NCBI GenBank assembly: GCA_035578155.1
Contig: JAPWDM010000002.1
Location: 40,818,811-40,882,810 of the forward strand
From: Brachynemurus nebulosus
Taxonomy: Eukaryota > Arthropoda > Insecta > Neuroptera > Myrmeleontidae
Direction of reading: 5' to 3'
Length of the DNA: 64,000 nt
Position 1 is the stretch's first letter; the number at the start of each line of letters is the position of its first letter. A program made the position numbers and the translations under genes. Of this stretch, positions 24,177 through 34,422 are shown one piece after another. A model generated the notes under the pieces. It saw only the letters and a list, made by a program, of their open reading frames with translations. It was not told the origin of the DNA and ran no database searches.

Positions 24177-25211
24177 ACCCCATAAACCATATAACAAATA
24201 ACATAAATCGACTTATACAAAAATGGATGGATGAAATGGATGAACGAACGTTTTATTAATATTGATACGTCACAAAAACATAACAAAAGAGTCATGATTG
24301 CGACATTTCATTAAAACAACATTAATACGTCGTTAAAACAACGTTAATTTTGTTACATATTAATTTAAAAATAAAATTTTATGAAAATTCTTATAAGGCT
24401 TTATTTACTATTTTATGATATATATTAATATATAACGATCAGAATAAATAAGTGAGTTTGGTCTAGTGGTTAAGACTGTCGATAATTTAAAAGATGCTTC
24501 AGCTTGGATAATGGTTCGAATCCTACAGCAGTCAACAAAAAAAAAAAAAAAAATAATAATTTAGGTGTATGTATATGTCAATAAGTTGGTAATATGTGTA
24601 TGTAATGTTAATAAGAAACAAAAAAAGGGAATTTTGAATTTGCTTTTTGCAAAAGAAGGCATCTATAAGGTAACATCAAAGTTATATTTTCTTAAAACGT
24701 AACAAGAACATAACAATGTTACGTCACATTGTTACGTTTATAAGTGGGAAATTGTAAGTTACATGTGAGTCATATGTGACTCACTTGTTATGTAACATGT
24801 GACTTTCAGTTTGGTCACTGTGACATAAAATTTACAGAAAAATGTTCACTGGGTACCTTATTAGTTTGAGTTTCTTTTCCTAAGTTTTCTTCTGATGCCT
24901 TATAATTATCTTCATCCTAAATTTTAATTAAAATTGCGTAATAATTGTAGTTAATTTTGTGAGTACTTATTCAAATTTATCAAATCTACGAATGCAGTTC
25001 TTTAAAATTAAGGTTTCATTTTTATCAAAATAATTAAAATATTAATAAAATTTACACTATCATTGCGTTCCGACTTCTCATTACCACGCTCCAAATTGGA
25101 ATCGTCACCATTTTTTGAGCAATTTTTTAACTGATCAAAAACATTTAAATCTTCGTTTTTCTTCTCCTCGAACAGATCATTTTTATTTAATTCACTAACT
25201 GAATTTGACAT
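15045..25211 (-). CDS. Uncharacterised ten-exon protein, 532 residues
   Basis: I do not recognise this family. Exons (minus): 25211-25056, 24916-24857, 22913-22755, 21809-21548, 21478-21300, 19907-19636, 19579-19436, 19365-19225, 15337-15249, 15181-15045 (stop). Total 1599 nt; every GT-AG junction keeps phase, which strongly supports one gene. Residues 1-272 are polar and low-complexity (rich in N, S, E, Q, with a PTLPPPMS proline run). Residues about 273-532 look folded and beta-rich, with short repeats such as GTITLRLHDRVRVDM, LLHPNGRVYQYGSRVEIL and KMWYKGVSFTSD. The C-terminus is basic then polar (HLFVRRGERRMHYDG). No signal peptide or membrane segment is visible. AATAAA on the minus strand at 14849-14854 is a plausible poly(A) signal. 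Roc2 lies inside intron 8, and many MITEs sit in introns 2, 3 and 5. Confidence 0.75.
15541..15882. mobile_element. 342-bp foldback element, copy 1
   Basis: Nearly the whole element is an imperfect palindrome. It starts GGGCCAATTCGTATCGGCG and ends with the reverse-complement-like ATACGAATAGGCCC, flanked by ATA on each side (15538-15540, 15883-15885). The inner arms carry TCTCACTTTCCATGTTCTAG and its complement. It lies in intron 8 of the uncharacterised gene. Confidence 0.7.
16390..17658. mobile_element. Foldback element, copy 2, split by a later insertion
   Basis: The left half (16390-16626) matches the 15541-15882 element, including GGTCAATTCGTATCGGCG and TCTCACTTTCCATGTTCTAG. The distal end reappears at 17566-17658 (GCCGATACGAATTGACC). 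About 940 bp of unrelated AT-rich DNA between them looks inserted; its first 90 bp match the repeat at 13203. Confidence 0.6.
18080..18430 (-). CDS. Roc2: Roc2/RNF7 (Rbx2) RING-H2 protein, intronless, nested in an intron
   Basis: RING subunit of Cullin-5-type ubiquitin ligases; it recruits the E2 and promotes cullin neddylation in the cytoplasm and nucleus. The 116-residue ORF has an acidic, Asn/Asp-rich N-terminus (1-26), then the near-invariant FTLKKWNAVAMWSWDVECD strand that inserts into the cullin. The full zinc-binding RING follows: CAICRVQVMDACLRC, then WGECNHSFHHCCMSLW, then NRCPLC, ending QRMGK as in RNF7. The Roc2 type is told from Roc1/Rbx1 by AMWSWDVECD and QNNRCPLCQQ. A short insertion (about five residues, SKKDSYGK region) sits before DCVVVWGEC compared with the human protein. 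It has no introns, is wholly inside intron 8 (19224-15338) of the host gene on the same strand, and is followed by AATAAA at 17976-17981. Confidence 0.95.
   Translation of the reverse strand: MSDMNSNKNDDDISDKNDGDNQKSEKMFTLKKWNAVAMWSWDVECDTCAICRVQVMDACLRCQAESKKDSYGKQDCVVVWGECNHSFHHCCMSLWVQQNNRCPLCQQEWSIQRMGK
20144..20471. mobile_element. hAT-type MITE in intron 5 of the uncharacterised gene
   Basis: Ends CAGGGCTTAATT (20144) and AATTAAGTCCTG (to 20471). Octamers GTATAGGT (20136-20143) and GTATAGGC (20472-20479) match 7/8. Its left part (GCTTAATTTCT..CCGGAACGC) is shared with the element at 60947-61164, so they are one family. No ORF. Confidence 0.75.
20743..20929. mobile_element. Possible hAT-type MITE
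   Basis: CTAGTTCTCAGACTTTTTGG on the left resembles the reverse complement of the right end CCACTTTGAGAATTACTG, the pattern of hAT termini of the CAGTGGTTCTCAAA type. The flanking octamers do not match well, so this is weak. Confidence 0.35.
21881..22139. mobile_element. hAT-type MITE in intron 3 of the uncharacterised gene
   Basis: Ends CAGAGCCGGATTTAC (21881) and GTAAATTCGGCCCTG (to 22139). Octamers CCCCGGAC (21873-21880) and CCCCGAAC (22140-22147) match 7/8. No ORF. Confidence 0.75.
22321..22704. mobile_element. TA-target MITE, relative of the vasa-intron element
   Basis: The inverted ends contain CAGTCACCTAGTTTT/CTAGGTGACTG and are flanked by TA (22319-22320, 22705-22706). The internal stretch with GGTGGATTAATT and ACTCGATACCGATATTGG parallels that of the 7744-8612 element. 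Confidence 0.6.
24118..24170. repeat. (TA)n microsatellite
   Basis: About 26 TA units flanked by inverted AATATAACCCCATAA blocks on both sides, within the foldback element at 23364-24853. Confidence 0.9.
24455..24553 (+). repeat. tRNA-derived SINE with poly(A) tail
   Basis: Box A-like TGGTCTAGTGG at 24459 and box B GGTTCGAATCC at 24512 are spaced as in a pol III promoter with an insertion in the anticodon region. They are followed directly by an A run of about 16. No clean cloverleaf forms, so this is a retroposed tRNA-like copy. Confidence 0.55.
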
Positions 25212-25758
25212 TATTAACTGTACAAAAAATTTAAATCAAATTTAATTTACTTAAAGCTATTATTAATTCCGTGTATACCTATTAAATTTTTATTTACGGC
25301 TAGGAAATAGAGAAAAAATAACTTTTCGAACAGTTATTACGTTTTAAACTTGTACATTTACCACTTTAGTGAGAAATTCCAAACAATTTAAATGCGAATT
25401 TTAATAAATATATTCATTTGTTTGTATTTCAACACTAAACATACTTGGTTTTTAATTTATTTTTTTCAAGATTTTCAATTCAAAAACATCTTATAACAGC
25501 GGCTAAATTTAAATAATTTATACTGAAGTTATAAAAAGAAAAGTATTGAATAAAATTTATATTTCTTTTTGAAAATATAAAAAAAAATGTCTTCAAAAAA
25601 CGTATTTAAATTAAGTTATTACTTATTGCGCATAAGATGTAACTGCGCAGTTTAATAAAATTGCCCGAATTACAGGAATTATTCCTTTGCTAAAATTATT
25701 CTTCTATATCGATGGCTAAAATGTACACTTTGAATAAATAGAAATAAAAATGTATTTC

Positions 25759-26072
25759 CAGAGGCGTAGCAACGGGGGTGCAAGGGGGTCTATCATGCAC
25801 CGGGCGCCAGTCGTAGAAGGGCGCCAAATGTGCGCCAAAGAGGGGTGTCAAATGTGCCCCAAACGGTGGCAGGTCTTTGGGGCGCCAGAAAAATGAGGTA
25901 TGTGAGGTTTTATTGCTCGTCACTTGTTTTTTGGGAGGAAAAAGGCAATATTTTTTCTACAGGGGCGCCATTTTTTGACTCTGCCTCGGGCGCTACTTAG
26001 GCTAGGTCCGGCTTTGAGGGGCGCTAATAAAGTATCGTGCCCCGGGCGCTGGTTATGTTCACTACGCCACTG
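25759..26072. mobile_element. hAT-type MITE with perfect 8-bp target duplication
   Basis: Ends CAGAGGCGTAGC (25759) and CTACGCCACTG (to 26072). The octamer TGTATTTC is found on both sides (25751-25758 and 26073-26080). The interior is GC-richer than its surroundings, with repeated GGGCGCCA motifs. It lies upstream of the 5' end of the uncharacterised gene. Confidence 0.8.
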
Positions 26073-26872
26073 TGTATTTCATTCTCCTTTTTACTAAAAA
26101 TTTTGAAATATACAACATATTATACAAGATTATGATAACATTAACTTGCGAATTCTATGTGTATGTCGTTATGTAATAATACAAATACAGCTGATCCTTT
26201 TTTGTACGGTGGATACGGACCGCATAAAAAAAAACGCACAAAAAAAATATATTCAAAAATATCATAAATAGCTATAAAACGTATAGTTCAATCCAGATTG
26301 TACAAAAAACTTTTTTTATGCGGTGGATCGGGACCGCATAAAAAAAGTTTCATCGAAAAAACATAACTCAAAACGCTCAAAACTTAGAAATTTCCTTAGA
26401 AGTTGCTTCTATAAACAAAATAAAGCATTAATTTACACGTAGAAACATTTTATTTCAATTTTATAATATTAAGAAAATTTTAAAAAATACATCTGTAAAA
26501 AATTAAATGATGCAATAACTTATGTTCTTATTAGCCCAGGTGCTAGGTGACATTGAGTATGCACCGAAAGAGGTACAGAATTTGACTTTTGATTATTGTT
26601 AGGGGGTCTTAGGTGAGTATGAGAACCCATGTCGTCGACCTGTAAGGTGGTCGACAAATTGGGGGGAGGGGGGAAAGTTGCAGAAAAATCCGATCGGGAG
26701 ATCGCTTATATCTTGCTTATTATAGATCGTAGAGTGATGGTTTTTTTAGTCGAATATTTCAACTGAAAAAATTAGACTTATACAGCCTATACGATAAGAA
26801 CGGCGAGAGTCGAGAGTAGGGGCGCTATCCGTTTTCGGACCGGTAGAACACGATTCTGTAGAAAAAAGAATG

Positions 26873-27352
<480 letters not shown>

Positions 27353-28319
27353 TATATACTCCCGCTACCTTTTAATATGTGTAGAGCCCCCCTATGGAAG
27401 TTAAGAGCTGAAATTTGGTAAGTGGGGCTCATTCCGTTGCACAACAATACTATCAAAGTGGGGTCAAATTTTGGATCTGACCCAACCTTTAAGGGGGTGG
27501 TGGGGGGCAACAAAACAATAAAACTTTTCCAAACCGGTTTGAAATAATGTTTCGATCAATTATCTACAACATATCCAAAATTCAGCTTCCTAGGTTTTTA
27601 GAGGATTTAGAGGGAGTAGAGGGGGAAAAAACGATTTTGGTTGGATCTAACACGCTCCCAGCCCTCCAGAATTAACGTAGAGAGTTGATATTTGGTGTGT
27701 TGATAAAGTTTGTACCTAGGTTGTGCTTTTTGGAGGTTTTAATATTTTACCCCCACCCTTCTCGTTTTTAAGCTACAATTTCATGCTTTTTCGACGTTTT
27801 CGAAGTTTGTACCACTCCACAGGTCACCCAAATTTTTATACCAAAAAGAACATGATTTTCCTTGTTTTTTAATAGTTTCGTTCGGGTCAAAATCTCCCCA
27901 AATAAACCTAGAGGGCTGAAATTTGGTGTACAGGTTAAGCTAATAGCCAGACACTGTTTTTTGGAGGTTTCAACTTTTAACCCTTACCCCCACGATTTTT
28001 ACGCCAATATTTCCCTGATTTTTTTGCTTTTTTTCTAACTCGTCTAGAGACTCTAGGGAAACCTAGAGGGCTGAAATTTTGTACGTGTATTGAGTTAGTA
28101 TCCAGCTAGTGCATTTTAGGGATTCCACATTACATTTCCCCCACTTCTCCCATTTTTACAGCGGAATTCAGTAGCGTTATTAGTAGTTTTTGGATAGAAC
28201 GAGAGCCACCTTCCCACCTGCCGACTTTTTGAGCGAGCTCGGGAGGTGGTAAAACTACCGGGGCGGTTCTGGAAACCTCCGGCGGTGGGTGGAGTAATGT
28301 TTTGGTCTGAAACCCAAAC

Positions 28320-28435
28320 GAACCTAAGGAAATTTTGCTTAACCTAACGGAACCCAACGGAACTTGATCTAACCTAACGGAACTTGATATAACCTAACCT
28401 AACCTAACAAAATTTTTTCCAACCTAACCGAACCT
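28320..28435. repeat. Short interstitial telomere-like (AACCT)n tract
   Basis: Imperfect repeats of AACCTAACGGAAC lead into AACCTAACCTAACCTAAC at about 28391. The unit is the complement of the insect TTAGG telomere repeat. Only three to four perfect units are present, so it could be degenerate interstitial repeat or coincidence. Confidence 0.5.
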
Positions 28436-28454
28436 AACAATTCAAAATTTCCCT

Positions 28455-28830
28455 AATAGATGGCGCAGCCACCTTTGAGCCCTGTAAATTCCCAGTTTTC
28501 ACTACTAGATGTCGCTGCTAGTCTGGATATTAGCGATCTCTGTGCGTAAGTTTGAAAAATTGTCAACAGATGGCGCAGCAACCTTCGAGCCCTGTGAATT
28601 CGCTACTAGATGTCGCTGCTAGTCTGGACACTAGCGATGCCTGTGCGTAAGTTTGATAAATTTCAATAGATGGCACCGAAAATCCTTTTTGATAGTTAAA
28701 CTAACCATTAAAAGATGGTGTTGATAGTCTGAACCACCGCGATCTCGGTACCTAGATTCAAAATTCCATGAAAAGATGGCGTTGCTAGTCTGAACCACCG
28801 CGAACTCTGTACCTTGATTCATAATTTTAT
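28455..28830. repeat. Tandem repeats built on AGATGGCG/AGATGTCG motifs
   Basis: Two units of about 108 bp (each with AGATGGCGCAGC.ACCTT and CTACTAGATGTCGCTGCTAG) are followed by two units of about 63 bp (GTCTGAACCACCGCGA with AAGATGGYGTTG). The motif AGATGGCR recurs at about 28457, 28567, 28668, 28714 and 28775. Confidence 0.7.
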
Positions 28831-28874
28831 CATGTTTTTATCTGAAAACAGGTTTAAACTCGTATAAATTGTCA

Positions 28875-28947
28875 GCTGACGTCATTAGAAGGTATACTGA
28901 TATTAATAACGGAAATTTCTGTCTAATATCCAAAAATGAATTTTATC
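28875..28947. repeat. Direct repeat left of the 170-codon ORF
   Basis: GACGTCATTAGAAGGTATAC and later TCTGTCTAATATCCAAAAAT resemble the block at 29694-29766 (AACGTCATTAAAAGATACAT, then TCCGTCTAATATGTAAAAAT), about 70% alike by eye and in the same orientation. Possible remnant flank of one mobile unit. Confidence 0.45.
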
Positions 28948-29063
28948 ATATGATTGTATATTTTTATCTGAAAACAGGTTTATACAGGTTTTCCTCTAAA
29001 TAAAAACACATTTTTTTTTATTTTAATAAATTTATTTTAAAAGAAATATTTTACAATAAATAT

Positions 29064-29576
29064 TTAAATGTTATTACAATAATATTTGTATATGGATATA
29101 ACATTTTCCATGGCGCAAGTTGCTCCGGAATGATGGCTGCATCGAGGACTAGTGTATGTTGATGTTATGATTCCCAACTTGGGACAAATTGCTATTTCTT
29201 CAAAGTTCATGATGGGCGCTGATGGCAGTAGTCGTTTAAAATACCGCACTTTTTCTTCTCCTTTCGTATAGATGATTCGAGTTCCGTGTAGATTGTTTAT
29301 TAAAATGTATTGTAGTTTCTCATATTCAATACGTCCATCCATGCAGGAGAACCAATGATGATTTTTCCGCAACCAACGAGCTGTGCGCTGATCTTTTTCA
29401 CTTAATCCGCAAAACGGTATTGGTGATTTGAATACATAGTGTTGTAGTATATAATCTTCACCATAATTTTCTTCACAAGAATCGAATTTCAACACAGCCA
29501 ATTCCTTTATGTACAATTTCCCATTTGTTGCATTTGGAAATCCTTGGAAGTCAACAATTGCCACGTCGGTCGTCAT
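29064..29576 (-). CDS. Intact 170-codon ORF of unknown function (DFQGF protein)
   Basis: I do not assign a function. The ORF has protein-like composition and no internal stop. It starts MTTDVAIVDFQGF and has KELAVL, RWLRKNHHWFSCMDG and IIYTKGEEKV segments. It ends with a cysteine/histidine cluster (CPKLG, then SPRCSHHSGATCAMENV) that could bind a metal. Alternating hydrophobic strands with a leading aspartate (VDFQG) are reminiscent of an RNase H-like fold, but this is a guess. It is single-exon, lies in repeat-rich DNA, and is flanked by diverged direct repeats (28875-28947 and 29694-29766). It may therefore be the cargo or gene of a mobile unit rather than a host gene. Alternatives: a domesticated transposon or virus-derived gene, or a small lineage-specific gene. 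Confidence 0.6.
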   Translation of the reverse strand: MTTDVAIVDFQGFPNATNGKLYIKELAVLKFDSCEENYGEDYILQHYVFKSPIPFCGLSEKDQRTARWLRKNHHWFSCMDGRIEYEKLQYILINNLHGTRIIYTKGEEKVRYFKRLLPSAPIMNFEEIAICPKLGIITSTYTSPRCSHHSGATCAMENVISIYKYYCNNI

Positions 29577-29693
29577 TGTGCGATGTCTAAAGCCAAAACT
29601 GTTCAGCTTAGAATTCAGTAACTAATGTTTTCTTTAAAATAAAACTGGTTTTTGTAGGTGTGAGCTTGCTTAAATAAGTCGTGTGTATGTATG

Positions 29694-29766
29694 CTTACTA
29701 ACGTCATTAAAAGATACATTGCTACGAACGAAAAATTTTCCGTCTAATATGTAAAAATAAAAATTA
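29694..29766. repeat. Direct repeat right of the 170-codon ORF
   Basis: Partner of the block at 28875-28947; the two bracket the 170-codon ORF in direct orientation, about 820 bp apart. Confidence 0.45.
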
Positions 29767-30267
29767 TGTTATAACTTGCTTTATTCAAAGTACAAACATT
29801 ACTCGAATATTATAATTCGATATAAAATTCACATAATTGTGTGTATGTATATTTTCTATTATTAACCTTGTGTAATTTAAATAAACGGCTAATAGTAGAA
29901 AAAAGTTTGGAAACTATTATCAAATGTTTTAAAAAATTTAATTTGAGATTAAAGGTTCCACACTATAGCAAGGTTTTTCACCACTTGTGGCACTAATTTC
30001 CTTTTGTACTGTAATTTGACATTTATTATTATCGTTTACTTCTTTATTTTTGACTGTTTTTTAATAATTATTGATTTTATTTCCATTATTTATATTTAAA
30101 CAATCTAAATGACTTATTTTATAATTTTAAATTATTATCTCTATTTCAAACTGCTGTTTCACTCCTTTCCCGCTTTGGTACACACGGAACACTAACGCTC
30201 CCTTATTTTTAGACCCCTTAATGCATACATAGAGTTCGTACACCTGGTATAGTCACCATGACTAATA

Positions 30268-30313
30268 CACTCAAGGTTTATATATATATATGTTTTTACA
30301 TATATAAACCTTG
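30268..30313. repeat. Hairpin (inverted TCAAGGTTTATATATA)
   Basis: TCAAGGTTTATATATA and TATATAAACCTTGA face each other across a short T-rich loop. A simple stem-loop; the role is unknown. Confidence 0.6.
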
Positions 30314-30324
30314 AATACACTGAC

Positions 30325-30667
30325 AATGAGTGCCTTCGTTGGCCTCATCACTTACATCTAAATGATGTAGGCGCATGCGCAGATTAATTAAAAACTGCGC
30401 AAGAATTGGCGGGAATTAGTAACGTAACGTCAATTCCCTCACAGTTTTTAATTAGTGTGCGCATGTGCCTACATTATTATTTCAGAAGTAAAAATTATTT
30501 ACACGGTGATAGTTGCTATCATGCAAGCTACTATCACAAGAACTATCATCGTGTAAACAGCGTGATAGTGACTATCACACTATCAGGCTCGACCTGATAG
30601 TTTAGGGACTATCATGATAGGGATTGCAACTACCATGATTGTGATAAGGCCAACGAAAGCACTCATT
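30325..30667. mobile_element. Foldback MITE, 343 bp
   Basis: Ends AATGAGTGCCTTCGTTGGCC (30325) and GGCCAACGAAAGCACTCATT (to 30667) are inverted repeats. Inside are further inverted blocks: TGTAGGCGCATGCGC against GCGCATGTGCCTACA, and several TGATAGT/ACTATCA copies. No ORF. Confidence 0.7.
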
Positions 30668-31269
30668 ATATCCACTATAATATATGGACTTGTTGATGCG
30701 ATACAGCATTGTGTCGCAGTTATTTGAGTTTCAGCGTTCAGCGTTCAGCTGTACAGCGTTCATGACCATTAACGTGTTAATTTTTCATGAATTTTTCATA
30801 CAAATAGATTATTAATTAAAAGATAGTATAATTATGTATATAACTTGGATTACACAAAGCACTGAATCAAACATATTAACATATGTTTCCTAGAGATAAC
30901 ACAGGCATTAAATTTTGAAGCATGACTCCATTTTAGTAAGCCCAAATCGTAACCACGGAGACTTGTTTATAAATATTAGATAAACCAATTAAATCATTAA
31001 ATTAATGGTTTGACCGCCATTAAAGTAATCCCATCAGTCAATTTTTTTGCTTCAATTTCTTAATGTATTTGTAATACACAGCATTCTCTCTAGTCGATTC
31101 CCTCCTCAATGTTGGATTAACACAATGGATTATTTTGCCCTGATAAATAGTTTCCATGGGTTCAATAACAAAAATACAGTTGTACCAATTTATTGAATTA
31201 AATTTGGTATGTATATCAATCTTAATAATATTATAAATATGAAAGTTTGGATTGTTTGGATGTTTGCTC

Positions 31270-32210
31270 AATCAAACCAAAAAGACTGCACCAATTTTGA
31301 TAAAATTTTATTTACTGACTGATATAAACTGACTTTTATCCCGACTGGAGATTCTTGGGAGATACAAAACTAATTACTCAATCACGCCCAAGTAATTAAA
31401 ACCGAATTCGATGAAATTTGGTACCCACACACTATTTACTCTAAATTTACACACAGAATAATCTTATATCGTATATCGAATCTTAGGATACAAAAGTTAC
31501 TTGATTACAACAAAATGACTGAACCGAATTCGATGAAATTTGGTATAGGTACAGACACTATTAACCATAAATAAATATATTTTTATAGAAATAATTTTAA
31601 TAACACAGAATAATTTTATCCCAACTGACGGTTCGTCAGGGATACAATAGTATATTGTGCAATAAGGGCGGGAAATTGTCGATTGCCCACGAGAGCGAAA
31701 TTGAGCGCACGGTCGTAGTGAGTGCACTTATTCACTCGAGTGGGCAATCGACAATCCCGCACGAGTTGTACATACTACTTTTTATTACGAATTTCACATA
31801 CTTTTTTATTATTATTACTTTTCAAAAAAAAAAAAAAAAAAATTTTGAGTGTTTGTCTTTTTTTTCTGAATTAAATATTGTTTAAATTACTTTGTTGGTA
31901 GTTTATATAGAAATAAATTATGAAATATTTACTAAACGAAAAATCAAGAGGCGGTTTTGCGTGTTTTGATTAAATTTTGCGTGCGGAAAGTATACTTTCC
32001 GCACGCAAAAAGCATGTGGGAATAGTAGAGTGGTCAAACAGATATTTTGCGTATAAAAATGTGTGCGCCAAGTTAACATAAGTAATAAAAAATAAATTAT
32101 TTAATCACGCCGAATAATTAAACCGAATTAGATTAAAAGTACACAGACACTATTTACCTCGAATTAACACATGAAATAATTTTATTCTAATTGAAGGTTC
32201 CTGACTGAAA
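31270..32210. repeat. Degenerate tandem array interrupted by a palindromic element
   Basis: Units of roughly 130-150 bp share CCGAATTCGATGAAATTTGG, ACACTATTTAC and TTTTATCCCGACTG (at about 31270, 31390, 31520 and 32110). The last unit is separated by the palindromic element at 31646-32090. Confidence 0.5.
31646..32090. mobile_element. Palindromic element, family TATTGTGCAATAAG, copy 1
   Basis: Begins TATTGTGCAATAAGGGCGGG. The inverted blocks ATTGTCGATTGCCCACGAG and GTGGGCAATCGACAATCC are followed by a second hairpin (GTGCGGAAAGTATACTTTCC). Further copies lie at 36746-37205 and from 37207. Confidence 0.6.
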
Positions 32211-32419
32211 GCCACCTTCAACGAGTACTTTGGAGAGGAATTTCGACCGAGAGTGTAGAGGAAATATTAGAAAAATTAAATACAAAGTAAAATTGTAGAA
32301 ATGATTTAGAATTCTGTAGAAATTAATAAACAATTGATGTCAGATAATTGTACTATTATTATTTAAATGGAAAAATTATCTCGTAAGTTAGCTGTAATAA
32401 TAATACTTTCGAATAAATT

Positions 32420-33480
32420 TTTATACACTAGCGGAAAAAATTAAAGGATCAAAAAAAAATTCCAAATTTTTAGCGATTTTTCGAATGGCTGTATCTTTGT
32501 GAGAAATGGTAGTATCGGAGTCGTAAGCAAAGCAATTTAAAGCTGGAAGTTTCTAGTTTCGAGATCTTGCGATAAAAAAATTTTCAAAGCAACGTGTATC
32601 ACGCAATCCTAATAAATACACTGAAAAAAATTTTTTTGAAATTTTTTCGGTTTCTTTTTTTGGTCCACGGACTTGGAAAAAATTGTTCCGACCTAACCAT
32701 CATATGAACAGGATGGCTTGTTGATTCAGCTTTAATTTGCTTTTTTTAGGCCTTTATACGACCACTTCTCGCTGAGATATCGGACTTTGAGTGGAAAAGG
32801 ATCATGTCGTCTTTGACCATCGATATCTCAGCAACCAATGATCACACAGAAAATTGAAGATGGATTTTAAAAACTCGAATAAATTCCCTACAAGAATTAG
32901 CCATTGTTCTTTCGGAAAAATTTTTTTGCATACTCTACATGAATTTGAAAAATCAAGAAAAAAAAGCTTTTAGTGGCTCTTTGGAAAATCAACGGCTGAA
33001 ATAAAAATATCGAGCAAACCATTAATGTTAAGTGTGCCTTTTACAGTTCAATATATCCACAAAAACCCCACCGAGTTTCAATTTAATTCATCCAGCCGTT
33101 TTTTTTGTTTCATTCGATTTAATTTTTGAAAAAATTAAAGGTGATTTTTTTGCTCTTAAACCTTCATAATCTTTAACAAAATGAAAAAAAATTTTTCTCA
33201 GGTTTTTTCACATTTTTATCAATAACAGTATTTAAATTTCTAAGAAAAGAAAATTTCTTAAAACATTTTCAAAAAAAAATTATTTTTTTAATTTTTTTAA
33301 AAAAATTTTTCAAAAACTAGGTATTTGAAAAATTTTAGAAAAAAATTTTTTTTTGAAAATTATTTAAGAAATTTTTTTTTTATTATTACTTTATTTGCGA
33401 AATTCAAATGGATCACTTGAAATCATGGAATTATCGAGTGGGTCACTTGTTCTTAACCTTTAAACAAACCATATGAAAAA
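32420..33480. other. AT-rich spacer, no gene seen
   Basis: Long A/T homopolymer runs and sequence such as ACTAGCGGAAAAAATTAAAG. Probably an old repeat, but I could not define its ends. No protein-like ORF. Confidence 0.4.
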
Positions 33481-33747
33481 AATTTTTATATGTCTCAAAA
33501 TGCCAGACTTTTTATTGCCAGTAATAAGTACAATAAATAAGGTTACAAAAAAAGAAGAAAAAGAAAAAAATCAAAGATCCCAACATCAAAAAAGTGAACC
33601 CTAGGAATTTACAAAATACAAATTATTGTAAATTATACTAAACTAGCTAAACTATGTTGATAAAATTGAACATTGTTTAGACATATATCATATTTCGGAA
33701 AATTTGTCACATATGGCGGCACCTGTACCAGTGAATCAAGTTCTCAG

Positions 33748-34082
33748 CAGTGTTGCCAACTTAGTGGTTTTACCACTAAAACTAGTGGTTTTGAACGTCC
33801 CACAGTGGGGAAAATTTTTTTCTAGTGATTTGTGGTTTCCAGCGTTACCATCTTAGTGGTTTTACCACTAAAACTGCTGGTTATTTCATTATTAATTTAT
33901 ATAATATTGTTTTGTTTTTCTATTTTGTTATAATTAAATTATAAAAATTTTTATTTTAAAAAAATTTTTTGTTGTCGTTTTTTTTTCTTTGCTTGTCGAT
34001 GAAGAGCTGACGGTTTTTAGTGGTTTTTTAACGGTTTCAAAGTCGAATCTAGTGGTCTCTGGAAAAAAAGTTGGCGTCACTG
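33748..34082. mobile_element. hAT-type MITE (CAGTGTTGCCAACTTAGTGG type)
   Basis: Left end CAGCAGTGTTGCCAACTTAG (repeat proper from 33748), right end AAGTTGGCGTCACTG to 34082. Octamers GTTCTCAG (33740-33747) and GTCCTCAG (34083-34090) match 7/8. The interior has repeated TTAGTGGTTTTACCACTAA palindromes. Confidence 0.7.
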
Positions 34083-34422
34083 GTCCTCAGCGTAAGTGTA
34101 GAAAATTGTAACTAGTGGTGAGTCCAGAGTGTGCCCGACACGGCTTAAGACATGTAGTCAGTCGGTGTCCGTCGCCGAACGCACAGTGCATTGTAATACA
34201 TTGTTAGACATTGTTACTTGAATTGGACAGGTTGCTCTGTCCCATAATAGGTGTTTTGTAGTAGTGTGTGTGAATACGGACACAGAAGCAAACACCAAAT
34301 CAACACCATTGCAAACAGTGTGTACTACACAACATAGTGGGGAGATTTTACGTCACCCACTGGCGACAAGTTTGATAGACATTCTAGTTTGGTCCCTTGT
34401 AATGAATACATTCACATCACAG

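Larger units (their letters stand above)
23364..24853. mobile_element. 1.49-kb foldback DNA element abutting a splice donor
   Basis: Ends CCCAGTGAACAT (23364) and ATGTTCACTGGG (to 24853) are inverted and flanked by TA (23362-23363, 24854-24855). The left arm has about five tandem copies (period roughly 62 bp) of a GACTCTTATGTTATGT..AACAATGTTACTTTGAT unit between about 23540 and 23880. Inverted remnants occur near 24270-24350. The centre holds a (TA)n run and a tRNA-derived SINE. It fills intron 2 of the uncharacterised gene. No transposase is visible. Confidence 0.6.
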
